A DNA stretch of 15,000 nt from Actinidia chinensis. Taxonomy: Eukaryota > Streptophyta > Magnoliopsida > Ericales > Actinidiaceae. The DNA is taken from positions 736,773 through 751,772 of the forward strand of contig CM018893.1 of the NCBI GenBank assembly GCA_009663005.1, written 5' to 3'. Of this stretch, positions 1-9,130 are shown piece after piece. Below the pieces are notes generated by a model, which had not been told where the DNA came from, ran no database searches, and saw only the letters and a list, made by a program, of their open reading frames with translations. The translations under genes and the position numbers were made by a program. The number at the start of each line of letters is the position of its first letter. Position 1 is the stretch's first letter.

Positions 1-956
1 AGACTCTCTTGCGATTAGGACATTCGGAGGCGATATGACCTAATCCTTGACACTTGAAACTCGGTGAGAGTTTGGATTGAAGGTGTTAGGTTGGATGGGG
101 GGATGAACGCTGCATCTTGCTTGGGCATTGACTTAGATGGGGGATGCTTTTGGTATTGAAAAAATCTTGGGAATTGATGACATATTTCCTTTGTTAGAGA
201 ACCCTTCTTTGTTCCAAGAACGAGAGTTAGTACCACGTGCTTCTTTGAGTTGTCTTTCCACCTTGATTGCAAGCTGAAAACATCATTATAGGTTCAATAC
301 GGTTGCAGCTGATAACATTAGCAACTTCTGACTAAAGTCCTCTAAGATAACGGGCAATGGTTTGCTCCTCTATTCAACCACGTTACAACGCATCATGAGA
401 TGATCAACTCGGCTGTATGTTCCTCAACTGACGATCCTTGTCTAAAATATGAAAACTTAAGAAGAATCTTGACGGTTAGCTTTCAGCAAGAATTTTCTCT
501 TTGAAGTTTCTTTCTTCATCTTATCCCAAGTAACAATACGACTCTTTCCGTGATGAGCTAGAAACACTGGTCTTTAAGATATTCCCACCAAATTGAATCA
601 TGTTTCTTCAACTTAATGGCAACTAATTTCACTTACGATTTTCATCAACATCCTTGAAATCAAAAACTCTTTCAACAGTGTGAAGTCAATCACAGAATTC
701 TTTAGGTTGCATTATTCCTTCAAATTTTGGAAGCAACCTTGACATCAAACTCTTTTTGGAAATTTTGATTCTTGGAAAGGACGATGGGGAAAAGCCTCTT
801 CTTTGGTGCTCGATTAGGAGCACGATAGAAAGGGTAACCTCTTCCTCGTTGTTGACACTACCATTGCTTTGAACATGAATAAATCATATGTTCCAGAGAT
901 TTGAAGCATTGTAAACGCTGCAGTAGTAGTTCCACTTGTCTCCTCAAATCAGCCAT
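1..956 (-). pseudogene. Degenerate gag of a Ty3/gypsy LTR retrotransposon
   Basis: Gag is the capsid and nucleocapsid polyprotein that packages element RNA. Reading leftwards, a start codon at 956-954 opens a frame beginning MADLRRQVELLLQ, like the amino end of plant Ty3/gypsy gag. Capsid-domain text follows in pieces, including LHTVERVFDFKD near 685-650 and LAIKVERQLKEARGTNSRSW from 273. A CCHC zinc knuckle reads FKCQGLGHIASECPNRK at about 58-8. The frame is broken many times. A TGA at 688-686 stands where a Trp codon is expected, a one-base loss near 274 shifts LAIKV out of the preceding frame, and a stop lies at 135-133. The knuckle lies in a third frame, and its first Cys is Ser (59-61). 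Protease and polymerase would lie left of the window. I am confident of the family from these motifs; assignment to a lineage such as chromovirus would be a guess. Confidence 0.88.
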
Positions 957-1030
957 CCAAAGCTCTAAGGGCCTCTCACGACTAGGGCTTCATCGAAGTT
1001 AAGACCACGACAATTACCTCAACGAACCAA

Positions 1031-1042
1031 GCTCTAATACCA
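1031..1042 (-). other. Second PBS-like site close to gag
   Basis: Read on the minus strand this is TGGTATTAGAGC, matching the plant initiator-Met tRNA primer site TGGTATCAGAGC at 11 of 12 bases. It sits about 75 nt upstream of the gag start, a normal distance for a genuine primer-binding site. However, another PBS-like site lies 545 nt further upstream, next to a better supported LTR. A possible LTR end (CA at 1054-1053) lies 10 nt away, which is longer than usual. It may belong to a second, recombined element. Confidence 0.5.
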
Positions 1043-1586
1043 ATCTTATCTCTGATATTTGTGCCAATCATAAGCTGACAGACACCGCTTAGTACTGGTG
1101 TTTGGTACTCCTAATTTATTCCGTCACATATGATAAGGATGATCAAGATATTCCGTTCGCCGATGCAAATATGAACTAAGGAATCAGAAACACAATTAGT
1201 TTTGACTCTGATCTATTAAGGAAGACGCATTCCAATCCATTCACGACACCACAGACCTTGAAAACCTTTGTAGCGTGTTCTATAACTGCCTCCTCCATCA
1301 ATCTGTATCTTCAGATTTTTGCTTTGTTAGTACAATATCCGAGTTTGGCAAGAGAACTTGTATAGGAATAACAATTTAGAAACTTTTCTTGATTCTACAA
1401 CTTCGCCATCATCTTCCTAGTCATCATATATAGGTGGCTTCGACCAATCAACAATTAGTTGTGATATGCTCCTCTAAAGGGAGAACACCACACAATGTCT
1501 TACCATGAGAGCTACTGGCGAATGAATCTTTCCTCGGTTCAACATGTTTTATATACGTAATGCAAACTCTATGAGGACAGATCACC
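1043..1586 (-). mobile_element. Retrotransposon leader or recombined internal fragment
   Basis: This 544-nt stretch separates the two PBS-like sites. It carries no long ORF. On the minus strand 1443-1298 there is coding-like text: SKPPIYDD, a stop, EDDGEVVESRKVSK, and, after an apparent frameshift, VIPIQVLLPNSDIVLTKQKS and a terminal stop. The acidic part resembles linker sequence rather than random AT-rich DNA, but I cannot assign it. It could be a displaced piece of the element's polyprotein, a captured host fragment, or an untranslated leader that reads well by chance. Confidence 0.4.
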
Positions 1587-1598
1587 GCTTTGATACTA
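1587..1598 (-). other. Primer-binding site adjoining the LTR
   Basis: The minus strand reads TAGTATCAAAGC, 10 of 12 matches to the initiator-Met tRNA complement TGGTATCAGAGC. It starts 3 nt inside the CA end of the proposed LTR, the usual spacing. On the plus strand both mismatches are C to T, as expected from deamination of methylated cytosine in a silenced element. Confidence 0.6.
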
Positions 1599-1601
1599 AT
1601 T

Positions 1602-2024
1602 TGAATATGGGTCAGAACTTACATTGTAGTATAGTCCCGGATGTTCGCTTAACTAGGGGGTACGGCTGCCACTCGACCTACTAATCGCTGATGTCACTCG
1701 ACGCATCAAGCCATACACGCTTGATTCTATGATACTCACTCACTTCAAAGTTTTTATTTCTTAGATCATATATTTAAGGCATTACAAAGATAACCCTCTA
1801 ATACTCCTAATAGACTTAACATCTTCCAATAACTCCTGTAAATACCTAGATAACCTTCACAACTCCCTAGGTAGTAAAATAGCCTTCCCAACAAATAATT
1901 AATATATTTTTATAACTAATACTTAATTAAAACTTTGACCACAAATAAAAGACTTCAACTAGACTCTTAAACAGGCACTCTTTGACACCCACAAAAATAA
2001 TGCAGCAATTATGCTCCTGCATCA
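1602..2024 (-). mobile_element. 5' LTR of the Ty3/gypsy element
   Basis: The minus strand runs from TGATGCAGGAGCA (2024 downward) to ATATTCA (ending 1602), giving TG...CA termini and a length of 423 bp. Inside, a TATAAAA box (1914-1908) lies about 155 nt before an AATAAA signal (1758-1753), the expected order for U3 and R. A PBS follows 3 nt downstream and gag lies further on, so this is the 5' LTR of a minus-strand element. The 3' LTR would be left of the window, so a target duplication cannot be checked. Regulation would be by its own Pol II promoter; the decay suggests long silencing. Confidence 0.65.
1908..1914 (-). promoter_or_regulatory. TATA box of the LTR promoter
   Basis: TATAAAA on the minus strand, in the first third of the LTR and upstream of its AATAAA signal. 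The position suits the U3 promoter that drives element transcription. Confidence 0.45.
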
Positions 2025-2153
2025 TCTATGTCTTCAAAATAACTCTCACCCGATTTTGAAGTCAAATCCTCACAAAGTAGCTGTTTAACTTCTTGATCTC
2101 TTCATTTGAGTCCGGGCATCTTCAGAACTCAGTTTGCCTTTCTAATGGACTAG

Positions 2154-2342
2154 GTAATTGAAAGTTGGACAATTTGATGCAAACTTGCGCTGGAATCCAG
2201 ATCACCTTGATTATAAAGATTTGTGATGCAATCATTTCTTTGGTGTGGGATAGTAATTGAAAGTTGACATTTGATGCAAACTTGCGCTGGATCCATTGCA
2301 CCTGAGTATAAAATTGTGTGATGCAGCATTTCTTTGGTGTGG
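2154..2342. repeat. Imperfect tandem duplication of a 90-95-bp unit
   Basis: Copy 1 (2154-2248) and copy 2 (2253-2342) both begin GTAATTGAAAGTTG, share TTGATGCAAACTTGCGCTGG in the middle, and end CATTTCTTTGGTGTGG. They differ by small deletions and scattered substitutions, roughly 85% identical by eye. The unit is not recognised and has no clear ORF. It lies just outside the LTR, so it may be flanking sequence or part of another decayed element. Confidence 0.85.
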
Positions 2343-2574
2343 ATGCTAAGAGCTCCTAGGTGTGATTGGCCTCAAGATCATGAACTTTTACAAAGTATTA
2401 TCATTAGGCACGGTTTTTTGATTAATTAAACAACATAAAAGCTAAAACCATTCTTAGAAATTACAACTTCAACAAAATGGCATGGATCTTTATTTTTGTA
2501 AATTTGGATTGACCGTGGAAAAATAGAGATTGAGGAAGTTTTTATTCTTTTTTGCTATTGTTAAACTAAAATAG
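2343..2574. other. Non-coding AT-rich spacer
   Basis: I see no ORF, RNA gene or clear repeat here. Confidence 0.4.
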
Positions 2575-2765
2575 GTTATTTAAATTTAACTTGTTAACCC
2601 GGGTCCAAATTGGAGTTTGAAAATGGTTATTAAAATGTTGTGTTAGGATTGAGAAAATATAACACATTAATAAACACTTCGAATTAGGGTTGGAGAAATC
2701 TCGACATGAATATAAAATGACACGACATGAAATTAGCCCAACACGACACAATGTGTTCCGCCTTA
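2575..2765 (-). repeat. Decayed dispersed repeat, probably LTR-derived
   Basis: On the minus strand the text alternates GTGTCGTGTTGGGC, CATGTCGTGTCATTTTATATT and CCCGGGTTAAC motifs, with AACACAACA steps. This pattern is familiar from common dispersed LTR-type repeats in dicot genomes. No termini or coding sequence remain. The assignment rests on remembered word patterns only. Confidence 0.35.
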
Positions 2766-3079
2766 AATATTGATGGTGGGGTCATATATAATTTGAAAGG
2801 GAAAAAATAATGGAACCACATTGTTTTTTTGGATCCTTGTAATGGAGCAATCATCACACTATAACATGCATTAGGACCCATTTTTTTTGGGTTGTGTGGC
2901 GCTCATTGAAAAAATTGTTGGGACCAGGTTGGGATGGAACTTAGTGAAATAACCACTTCGCGGAAACATCCTTCGCTCACTTTTGATGAAAGAAACTTAG
3001 CTAGTGCCCTTATTGCTTTTAGGAATCCCCTTGCAACTAGAAGTTATGGATTGTTATAATCATTCCCCCCTTAAAAAAA
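2766..3079. other. Spacer without recognised genes
   Basis: AT-rich sequence with short T runs. The one small open frame on the minus strand has no family resemblance or supporting signals. Confidence 0.35.
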
Positions 3080-3421
3080 GTCCCAATTTTGTGTCCTATA
3101 TTTTTTTTAAAAATTATTAAGTTGCTTTGATTTTTAAATTTTTCATTTTTTTGTCAGTTCTTAATAAGAGAATTTGAACATAATAAAAATTTTTATTCAA
3201 ATTTGAAAAACAAAAAACTAGAGACAAATCAAGTAATTTTTTTTTTGTATTGTAAATTTTTTTCAATTAGATAAATTTTTTTATATTGTCAAACTCTTCT
3301 CATCAAAAGGAATATAAATAGTATAAAAATTTAATTAAAACGGTTTTAAAAAATAGACAAAAAAAACTCAAATATTAAAGTAACTAAAATCTCAAAAACA
3401 GAAATCAGAGTAAACTGGGCC
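3080..3421. repeat. MITE-like foldback element
   Basis: The left part (3120-3155, AGTTGCTTTGATTTTTAAAT onward to TTTTTTTGTC) is inversely repeated at 3355-3384 (GACAAAAAAAACTC through AAAGTAACT). A perfect 16-bp palindrome, AATAAAAATTTTTATT, lies near the first third (3182-3197), flanked by AATTTG and CAAATT. The ends, GTCCCAATTTTG on the left and the complement of AAACTGGGCC on the right, are weakly alike (about 10 of 17). This fits an old non-autonomous DNA transposon with no coding capacity. No clear target duplication remains. Confidence 0.35.
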
Positions 3422-3685
3422 TAACAATTACTTTTCATCTGATGGCTTGGCTTTGGAAATGTGGATCGCCATTACCTTGGGGATCCTGATTTTAAAATCT
3501 TGAAGAATGATGACAATGATCTGTACCAAGGTGAAAAAGTTGATCTGTGGTGCACACCGCGAGTGAGAGAGAAGAGAGGACAGTCCATTCATGATTATGG
3601 ATAATTTTCACTTGATGCTGTAGTTTTATATATAACAGGTCGCTTGCTTTACTTTTCATATATTTTACCCCATGTAATTCAAGTA

Positions 3686-4326
3686 TCAACCATTATAGGA
3701 CCAAGCTTGGCAACTAAGTTCCTGAGGTTTTCCATGATCATACCCATTTTCGTAGTAAGCCTGTTCCCAAAAGCACTTTGGTAGCCATCCTGCCAGGATC
3801 CAACTGAATGCAATCCAAACTGGAAACAAAAACTAAATCAGCATCCTCATTATTATATATTATATAATAAATAATATATATATATATATAGAGAGAGAGA
3901 GATAGAGAGAGATAGTACCTGAATACTACTTACCATGCAGGAGTCTCTTCAAGCTTTTCAACCACCCATCCGGACTGCAGCAAAAGCCCCTGATAGCATG
4001 CTTTGCTTTGGGTGCAATCCAGTCGGCTATTTCTTTTAGTAGTGAACCACTGCTACCACCTGCCACGCATGAAATGTAAAAAAGAAATGCTGTTTTGGCA
4101 CGTACCGTTGTTGTTGTTGTTGTTCTGTTTTTTTGTTTTCCGAAAACACACAAACTTGCTTGGCCAACAATTTCAGGAAGCTGGTTTGGGGATTTTTTTT
4201 AAAACAATCCCCCTTTCAGAAACTATCATCAACAGTGTTTTCAGACAGTTTAAATACAGCAGTTTTGCGGTACTGTTTTTTACGGACTTACCAGAGTTCC
4301 GTCGTCCATAGTTTCACGTCGCTCAT
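3686..4326 (-). CDS. Small three-exon gene, about 95 residues, unknown function
   Basis: Proposed exons are 4326-4292, 4052-3934 and 3819-3686, with the stop TGA at 3688-3686. Both donors are strong (GTAAGT at 4291 and 3933). The last acceptor is TTTGTTTCCAG. The middle acceptor is a tandem TAGCAG after a T-rich tract, so the exon could start at 4052 or 4049. Phases agree across all joins (2, then 1). The protein starts MSDVKLWTTEL, continues SLLKEIADWIAPKAKHAIRG, and has a basic stretch followed by a likely membrane segment, VWIAFSWILAGWLP. It ends rich in Tyr and Trp (EQAYYENGYDHGKPQ). An earlier CAG acceptor (4060) would shift the phase. The frame upstream of 4326 has stops, so this may be the 3' part of a longer or broken gene. 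I do not recognise the family. Confidence 0.4.
3820..3933 (-). other. Intron carrying an AT/GA microsatellite
   Basis: A 114-nt GT-AG intron of the model at 4326-3686. Most of it is the microsatellite at 3852-3913. The length is typical for plant introns. Confidence 0.4.
3852..3913. repeat. Compound (AT)n and (GA)n microsatellite
   Basis: An imperfect TA array runs directly into GAGAGAGAGATAGAGAGAG. It is a simple-sequence repeat, probably polymorphic in length between individuals. Confidence 0.9.
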
Positions 4327-4354
4327 AGAGCATGAACTCTCGGTTTCGAAAGAG

Positions 4355-4494
4355 AGGCTTAGAGTTCTCTCCGAACCTTAAACGGATGATTTTGAGTGTT
4401 GTCTTCAAGATCTTTTAAATGTACTAGCTTCCACCAAATCAGGGTCCCCATTGCTGCTCCCAGAATATGAGACCACGCAAAGTTAATCACAACA
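4355..4494 (-). other. Open coding-like segment with stop
   Basis: The minus strand is open for about 46 codons and contains INFAWSHILGAAMGTLIWW, a membrane-like stretch, then KLVHLKDLEDN, before a TAA. The same frame continues through two TGA codons into the 4292 donor, where it would join the alternative 4060 acceptor of the gene at 4326-3686. It could be an exon of a decayed longer gene, or chance. No clean acceptor precedes it. Confidence 0.22.
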
Positions 4495-4904
4495 TGTCAC
4501 ATATGTATACAAAGACAGCAATTAGATGTTTTTTAATAACTAAATAAATTGGTCTGTTTAAGAATCAGATTCACTTCATCCAGAAGATTAATTTAATACC
4601 TTTTGCAAAAACCTTGTTGTTAGAACTGATTTTGAAAACAAAAACACTCGTCTGGTTCCATATCCCTTTTTTCATTTTTTAGCGAAAATTAATTTTTGAA
4701 ACATATTTTTTTGATATTTTTTGAAAAATGGGTTGTTTTAAAAAAAATCCGGAAAATAAGCTCGCAAACTGTTTGCCTCCAAGGACTAGTTTTTTTTTCC
4801 AGAAAAAGCACTCACGCTCCACTTAATGTTAGGGAAGATTTTTTTTTTTTTTTGATGTGTTTGAAAGAGAGATATACCTGCGTATATTCACTTTTTAAGC
4901 TCAC

Positions 4905-5206
4905 CGTGACTTGATGTCTTGATAAATTATAGTAAAAAGTCCGAAGTTCCTTTGCAGCATCATAGCGTGGCCACAGTAATAAATTGCTGGGGAGACAACT
5001 GGATCTTAGCAGCCCCGGCTACGAAAGGCTGAAGTGAATCCAAACCTGCGTTTTTGATATCTCCACTCCATTTTCGAGTCGTGAAACCTTCCACCCATCA
5101 TGCCATTCCCGAACCTATTTGAGTCCGAAGCCGACAATACTCTGGATGCAATTCTCACTGGCAAAGAACACGTCCTTCTTAGCGAGTCCTCGCTAATGGC
5201 CTTCAT
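4905..5206 (-). pseudogene. Exon-like coding block, upstream of the small gene
   Basis: Two good but incompatible frames lie here. From ATG 5206 a frame of 66 residues reads MKAISEDSLRRTCSLPVRIA and on, Arg- and Ser-rich with few acids, like an organelle-targeting start; it ends in TAA at 5008-5006. A second frame, 5018-4905, is open for 38 codons (SNLLLWPRYDAAKELRTFYY within it). It begins after a TAG acceptor-like site and ends at a donor, ACG|GTGAGC, in phase 0. A third frame also reads well (GDIKNAGLDSLQPFVAGAAK). Composition is richer in GC than the neighbours. Either exon boundaries I cannot resolve or frameshift decay would explain this. I do not recognise the protein. Confidence 0.3.
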
Positions 5207-5425
5207 GAATCCAAGAAGATAAACAGTACTAACAATCAAAAAAACAATTGCCAGAGTGAATAATAAGAATGGACAGTGGGGTTTTTAAAAAATAATAATA
5301 AAAAAAATAGAGATCATAATGGTATATTTACCAGGACCTAAGAGCAAGCACTAGACTATGCTATCTCAGCTGCATCAACTGCTTCTCCGTTCTTTACTGC
5401 TGGAAAACTAGGAAGAATCAATGGA

Positions 5426-5433
5426 TATATATA
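5426..5433 (-). promoter_or_regulatory. Possible TATA box for the minus-strand gene
   Basis: TATATATA on the minus strand, about 220 nt upstream of the ATG at 5206. A CT-rich tract lies further upstream (5548-5572). The position suits a core promoter, but AT-rich DNA gives such matches often. Confidence 0.22.
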
Positions 5434-5547
5434 CACTAGCGGGAGAGAGAGGTTTTGGGGGGAAGATGGGAATGTAGGATAATACGAATGGCCAAGGCGA
5501 TTGATGCACTGCAATGACAGAAGCCCTTCCATGATTAGAACTGCACA

Positions 5548-5572
5548 TCCCTCTCTCTTCTCTCTCTCTCTA
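5548..5572. repeat. Short CT-rich microsatellite
   Basis: CCCTCTCTCTTCTCTCTCTC-like pyrimidine tract. GA/CT repeats are frequent near plant promoters. Confidence 0.7.
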
Positions 5573-5659
5573 AAAAGCCAGCAACACACCATGTGCATCA
5601 TCTTCCCCGCCCCTTGAAGAAGGAGAATCTTTCTTTTTTCTAGTACAAGAGAAATCACA

Positions 5660-7035
5660 AGAAAAATGGACTAAAACCTTAAAATCCAGACTAATAATTT
5701 TCAAACCATTTATTATCTTCAACTAAATTGTGGCTGGTAATACAAGGGTGGACGGACACACAGAACACCCAAAACTGTCCCCTCCATCATGTGCCGGGCA
5801 GAAGCGAATTAACCTACCAAACAGCAAGATGAATAACCTTGCCCCAATCTATCATTTGGCGGGTCCTTGGGAGTATAAATGTTGTACTTTGGCAATCATT
5901 TATATAAAATCATGTATTACTTTAAGGGTTTTATAATCTTAATGCATGTTTGGACTATTCGCTTGATTCTCGTTCAAATGCAGGTATGTGTGTTAGAGGA
6001 CACAAGCCAACCTCAAATCCTCAAAACCAAGTGTAAGAAACAATCATAACAATGAGGGGCACCATAATCTCGTGACGTACAGTATTATTTCTCTTGGCTG
6101 TAAAATGGACAGGGACCTGGAGAAATGCCCTGTTTTCACTGGTTTATTATCCCCCCACCCCCCCAAAAAGTAAGAAAAGTAGACATAAATATAGTGGATT
6201 TTGGTTTAAAGGGAGTAAGATTGTGTTTGTTCGGCTGCAAGAATCCTTTGGCTCTGAGGTTTTTCTACCGTTTGACCAGAACAGCATCTTCAATTGGGTA
6301 TATAGCTAGTCCCAGATCAATCCGTCCTCTTTGGCAGCCATCGTTGCATGCAACCAACCTGATATGTTTTTCCCTGTAAACCTGTGTTTCGTTGAAGTAG
6401 AGATTTGCAAAATATAATGAAGTAGTACTTAATTTAGGTTAAACTAGAAAAATTATGCGGAGTTCAATAATGAATAAATGCTTGATTGCAAATAACAGCA
6501 CACTGCAATGCCTATTTTGTTTTCATGCAATTGATTTTAATTATGGTTTTTTGGTGTTCTTTACTGTTACTTTCTTTTTTCGTTGTTGACCTATCTCCTG
6601 TTCTAGGTCAACCAGCTAGAAGTCGTCCACACATTCTCAATTAACTGTGCCGACTGCTCAACGCCAATCTTGTGAAATATAACTTCTTGTAGGCACAATA
6701 TAGTGTACTAATTATTAAGCTAACCCGGAACTTTATTTTTTAAGGAGCTAAAGCAGTTACATGATATGCAAAGTGAACTATTCATTTCCTGATCTACTTC
6801 CGATTATGCCGACCTTTCAAGCCCGGTGAGTAGAGAAAAGGGCAGAACCTATGTTCAAGGTCCAACCCCCACTACCCCAATGATGCATTATTGTTTCTTG
6901 AAACGCATAAATAAACAAGGACCCAACATTGGTACACGACTTTGGATTAGAGGGGGGATGGATTCTCAAAACACCTAATCCCGTGAGAATCCAATTCACA
7001 GGTGGCTGTCATAATTCCTAACTGTCCATTCGGGT
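5660..7035. other. Gene-free tract
   Basis: I see no coding segment with splice support, RNA gene or transposon end. Short open frames here lack coding character. A C run lies at about 6150-6165. Confidence 0.4.
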
Positions 7036-7053
7036 CTTTGGTTGAAACCAAAG
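7036..7053. repeat. Perfect 8-bp inverted repeat
   Basis: CTTTGGTT, a GA spacer, then AACCAAAG. It can form a tight hairpin or be a dyad binding site. No neighbouring gene gives it a role. Confidence 0.7.
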
Positions 7054-9130
7054 GTTGGTTCCCTAGATGTTCAACCACTATATTGATGTGGAAACCTTAC
7101 TCCACAGGATCTAACACTGATTAAAATAATCTACTACTACTCACTTCTTGCCAAATGGGAATTATTGTAACTCCTCCATGGGGGATACGTTATCCTGATT
7201 AAATAAGCTCCCTGCCGCTCTTTGGTCGACTTTATCAACGGATAATGAACGTCCCTCCTAGTATAAAGCTTTGAAATTCCCTGCTATGGGTCCGCCTTTC
7301 GAAATTTGGCCGAGAGACAAATTAGCTATAATTAGGTTTAGAGTAAAGTTCCATCACCAATTATGAGTCCCTTACAAAGCCTTAGCTTTTCAAAGGAGAG
7401 ACAAAGAATACTGGGTCAAAGGACTTAGTTTTCGCCAAAAGGTATGTCAGTCCCCTCACCTAATATGCACTGCAGCATCCTAAAACAGAAAAATTTCTTG
7501 TGATTGTGATATGAATAATCCTGCTACAAACAATCCATAAACATTTTTACCAAACCTCGGGATTGCGTATCGACACACCCACTTGACTTAAGCCACGTGC
7601 CTTTTTCTTTTTCTTTCTTCTCATCCTCTATCATCGAACTAAGTGTGTTATTAACACAAATCACATTATCCTTCGCCATAACGAAAGAATGCTTCAATTA
7701 TACTCAGGGGGGCACATCGGAACTTTAATTAATACTTTGAAAAGCCAAATTTGAGAGCATTAAAAAATTAAATAATAATTCTGGTATAACGTTAATATAT
7801 CTATATATCTTAAGGAAACGAAAAAAAAGGAGTGGCAACCAGAAGCAACCAAATAGAATACGCAATTATCCTTGACCAGAACTTCCATTTTCCTGGATTT
7901 CATAGAACTGAATGGGCGTCCTGGGCCCAGATAAGGCAGAATTTGCTTTGAAAATAAGATCTGTTCAAGAAAAGACGAGGATTTGCCTTAAAGCTAAATC
8001 AGAAACGGGCCTACAGAGTCAGAAAATTTTGTGCTGAGGGTGCTCAAACAACTAATTTGAAACAATAGAAGCTCTCGCCTTGGTGAGTGGAATTGCCATT
8101 GGTCATTTCTAATAATTAATGGAAGTGAGGCGTTTAACTGACTAAGGACGGATCCAAGATGTCAAACCAATATCTAATAAATAAATTCATCTGCAACTGT
8201 GCATCACATGAAGAAATGATCATTACATCTCCTCTACCGATTAACAAAATCTTAATTTCTCTTTATTATCCAACTCTTCCATTCCATTACCATTCATTAT
8301 TCATTTTTCAGTTTTAATTGGTTGATATTCAATTTTTCGAAAGGCAAGCAACAAGGGAAGTCAGATGCAGACAGACGAAACTCAACATCCAACTGCAGAT
8401 CACCAACAAAATGGTGTTTTTTACAAAGCTATAGCTATGGCAATTCCATCAAATTGGTAATGATTGAACGGACCTATTCTTTCGTGGTGGGCCTTAGAAA
8501 CCATTAACCAATAGTTTCAAGGCTGATCCAGAAAAAGTAATGCACAGCAAGTTCTACACAGTCATCCTCACAAACAATTCTTCTATGTGTTTGTTTGTGT
8601 TTATATTATAACATACTAGTGGGAAATGCACAAGCCGTACGTGTGAATGAGTTGTGAAGCGCTTACCAGCATAGCAGAGTTTTTCACATTTACCCTCTTG
8701 TGATTAAAAAGCCTTTGAATATAACTGTATGTATTCCTTTGAAACATGATTTTTTGTGAGTCATTTTGCACTTGGAGCTTGGCTTTCAAAATTCTATCTA
8801 CAATAGATTTTCCTTTTGTAAATAGAATAATATTAGATTTAGATAAACAAGCCAAGTGTTAGTCGAATAACGATTTCAAAGCTTTGATTGAACACGAAAA
8901 ATTCTTTGAACCGTAAATTGTTTTCTCACTCAGAGCCAATCTCAACGATCTTTAAGAGGACGATCGCATGAAATGTGTTGAAACTATATTTTTTACGTAG
9001 CAAATCCGAATTTGAACGAGTTTTTAAGATCCAAACAATATTCGAGCGTTTGTTTTCCATTTAACAACCCTAAATTGTTAGCCGGTGTTTGTACATACAC
9101 ACATAAAACAGCAATTGAAAGGAAAAGACC
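7054..9130. other. Gene-free tract
   Basis: No convincing gene. A G-box core (CACGTG) sits at 7594-7599 before a CT-rich stretch, but no start of transcription can be named. The minus strand at 8855-8616 is open for 79 residues without family resemblance. Sequence around 8615-8650 (ACTAGTGGGAAATGCAC) has the look of a dispersed repeat, unproven. Confidence 0.35.

Noticed and set aside
15..272. 85-residue open frame on the minus strand
   Set aside because: Out-of-frame shadow of the gag reading LAIKVERQL; no independent family resemblance.
3926..4153. 75-residue single-exon frame on the minus strand
   Set aside because: It runs through an intron-like T-rich tract; its real part is the middle exon 4052-3934.
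5500..5620. Possible microRNA precursor
   Set aside because: No known mature plant miRNA and no long matching foldback seen by eye.
5356..5658. 100-residue frame on the minus strand
   Set aside because: Driven by CT/GA repeats and low complexity; more likely leader or promoter of the minus-strand gene.
8616..8855. 79-residue frame on the minus strand
   Set aside because: No domain, no splice or promoter support, typical length for chance in AT-rich DNA.
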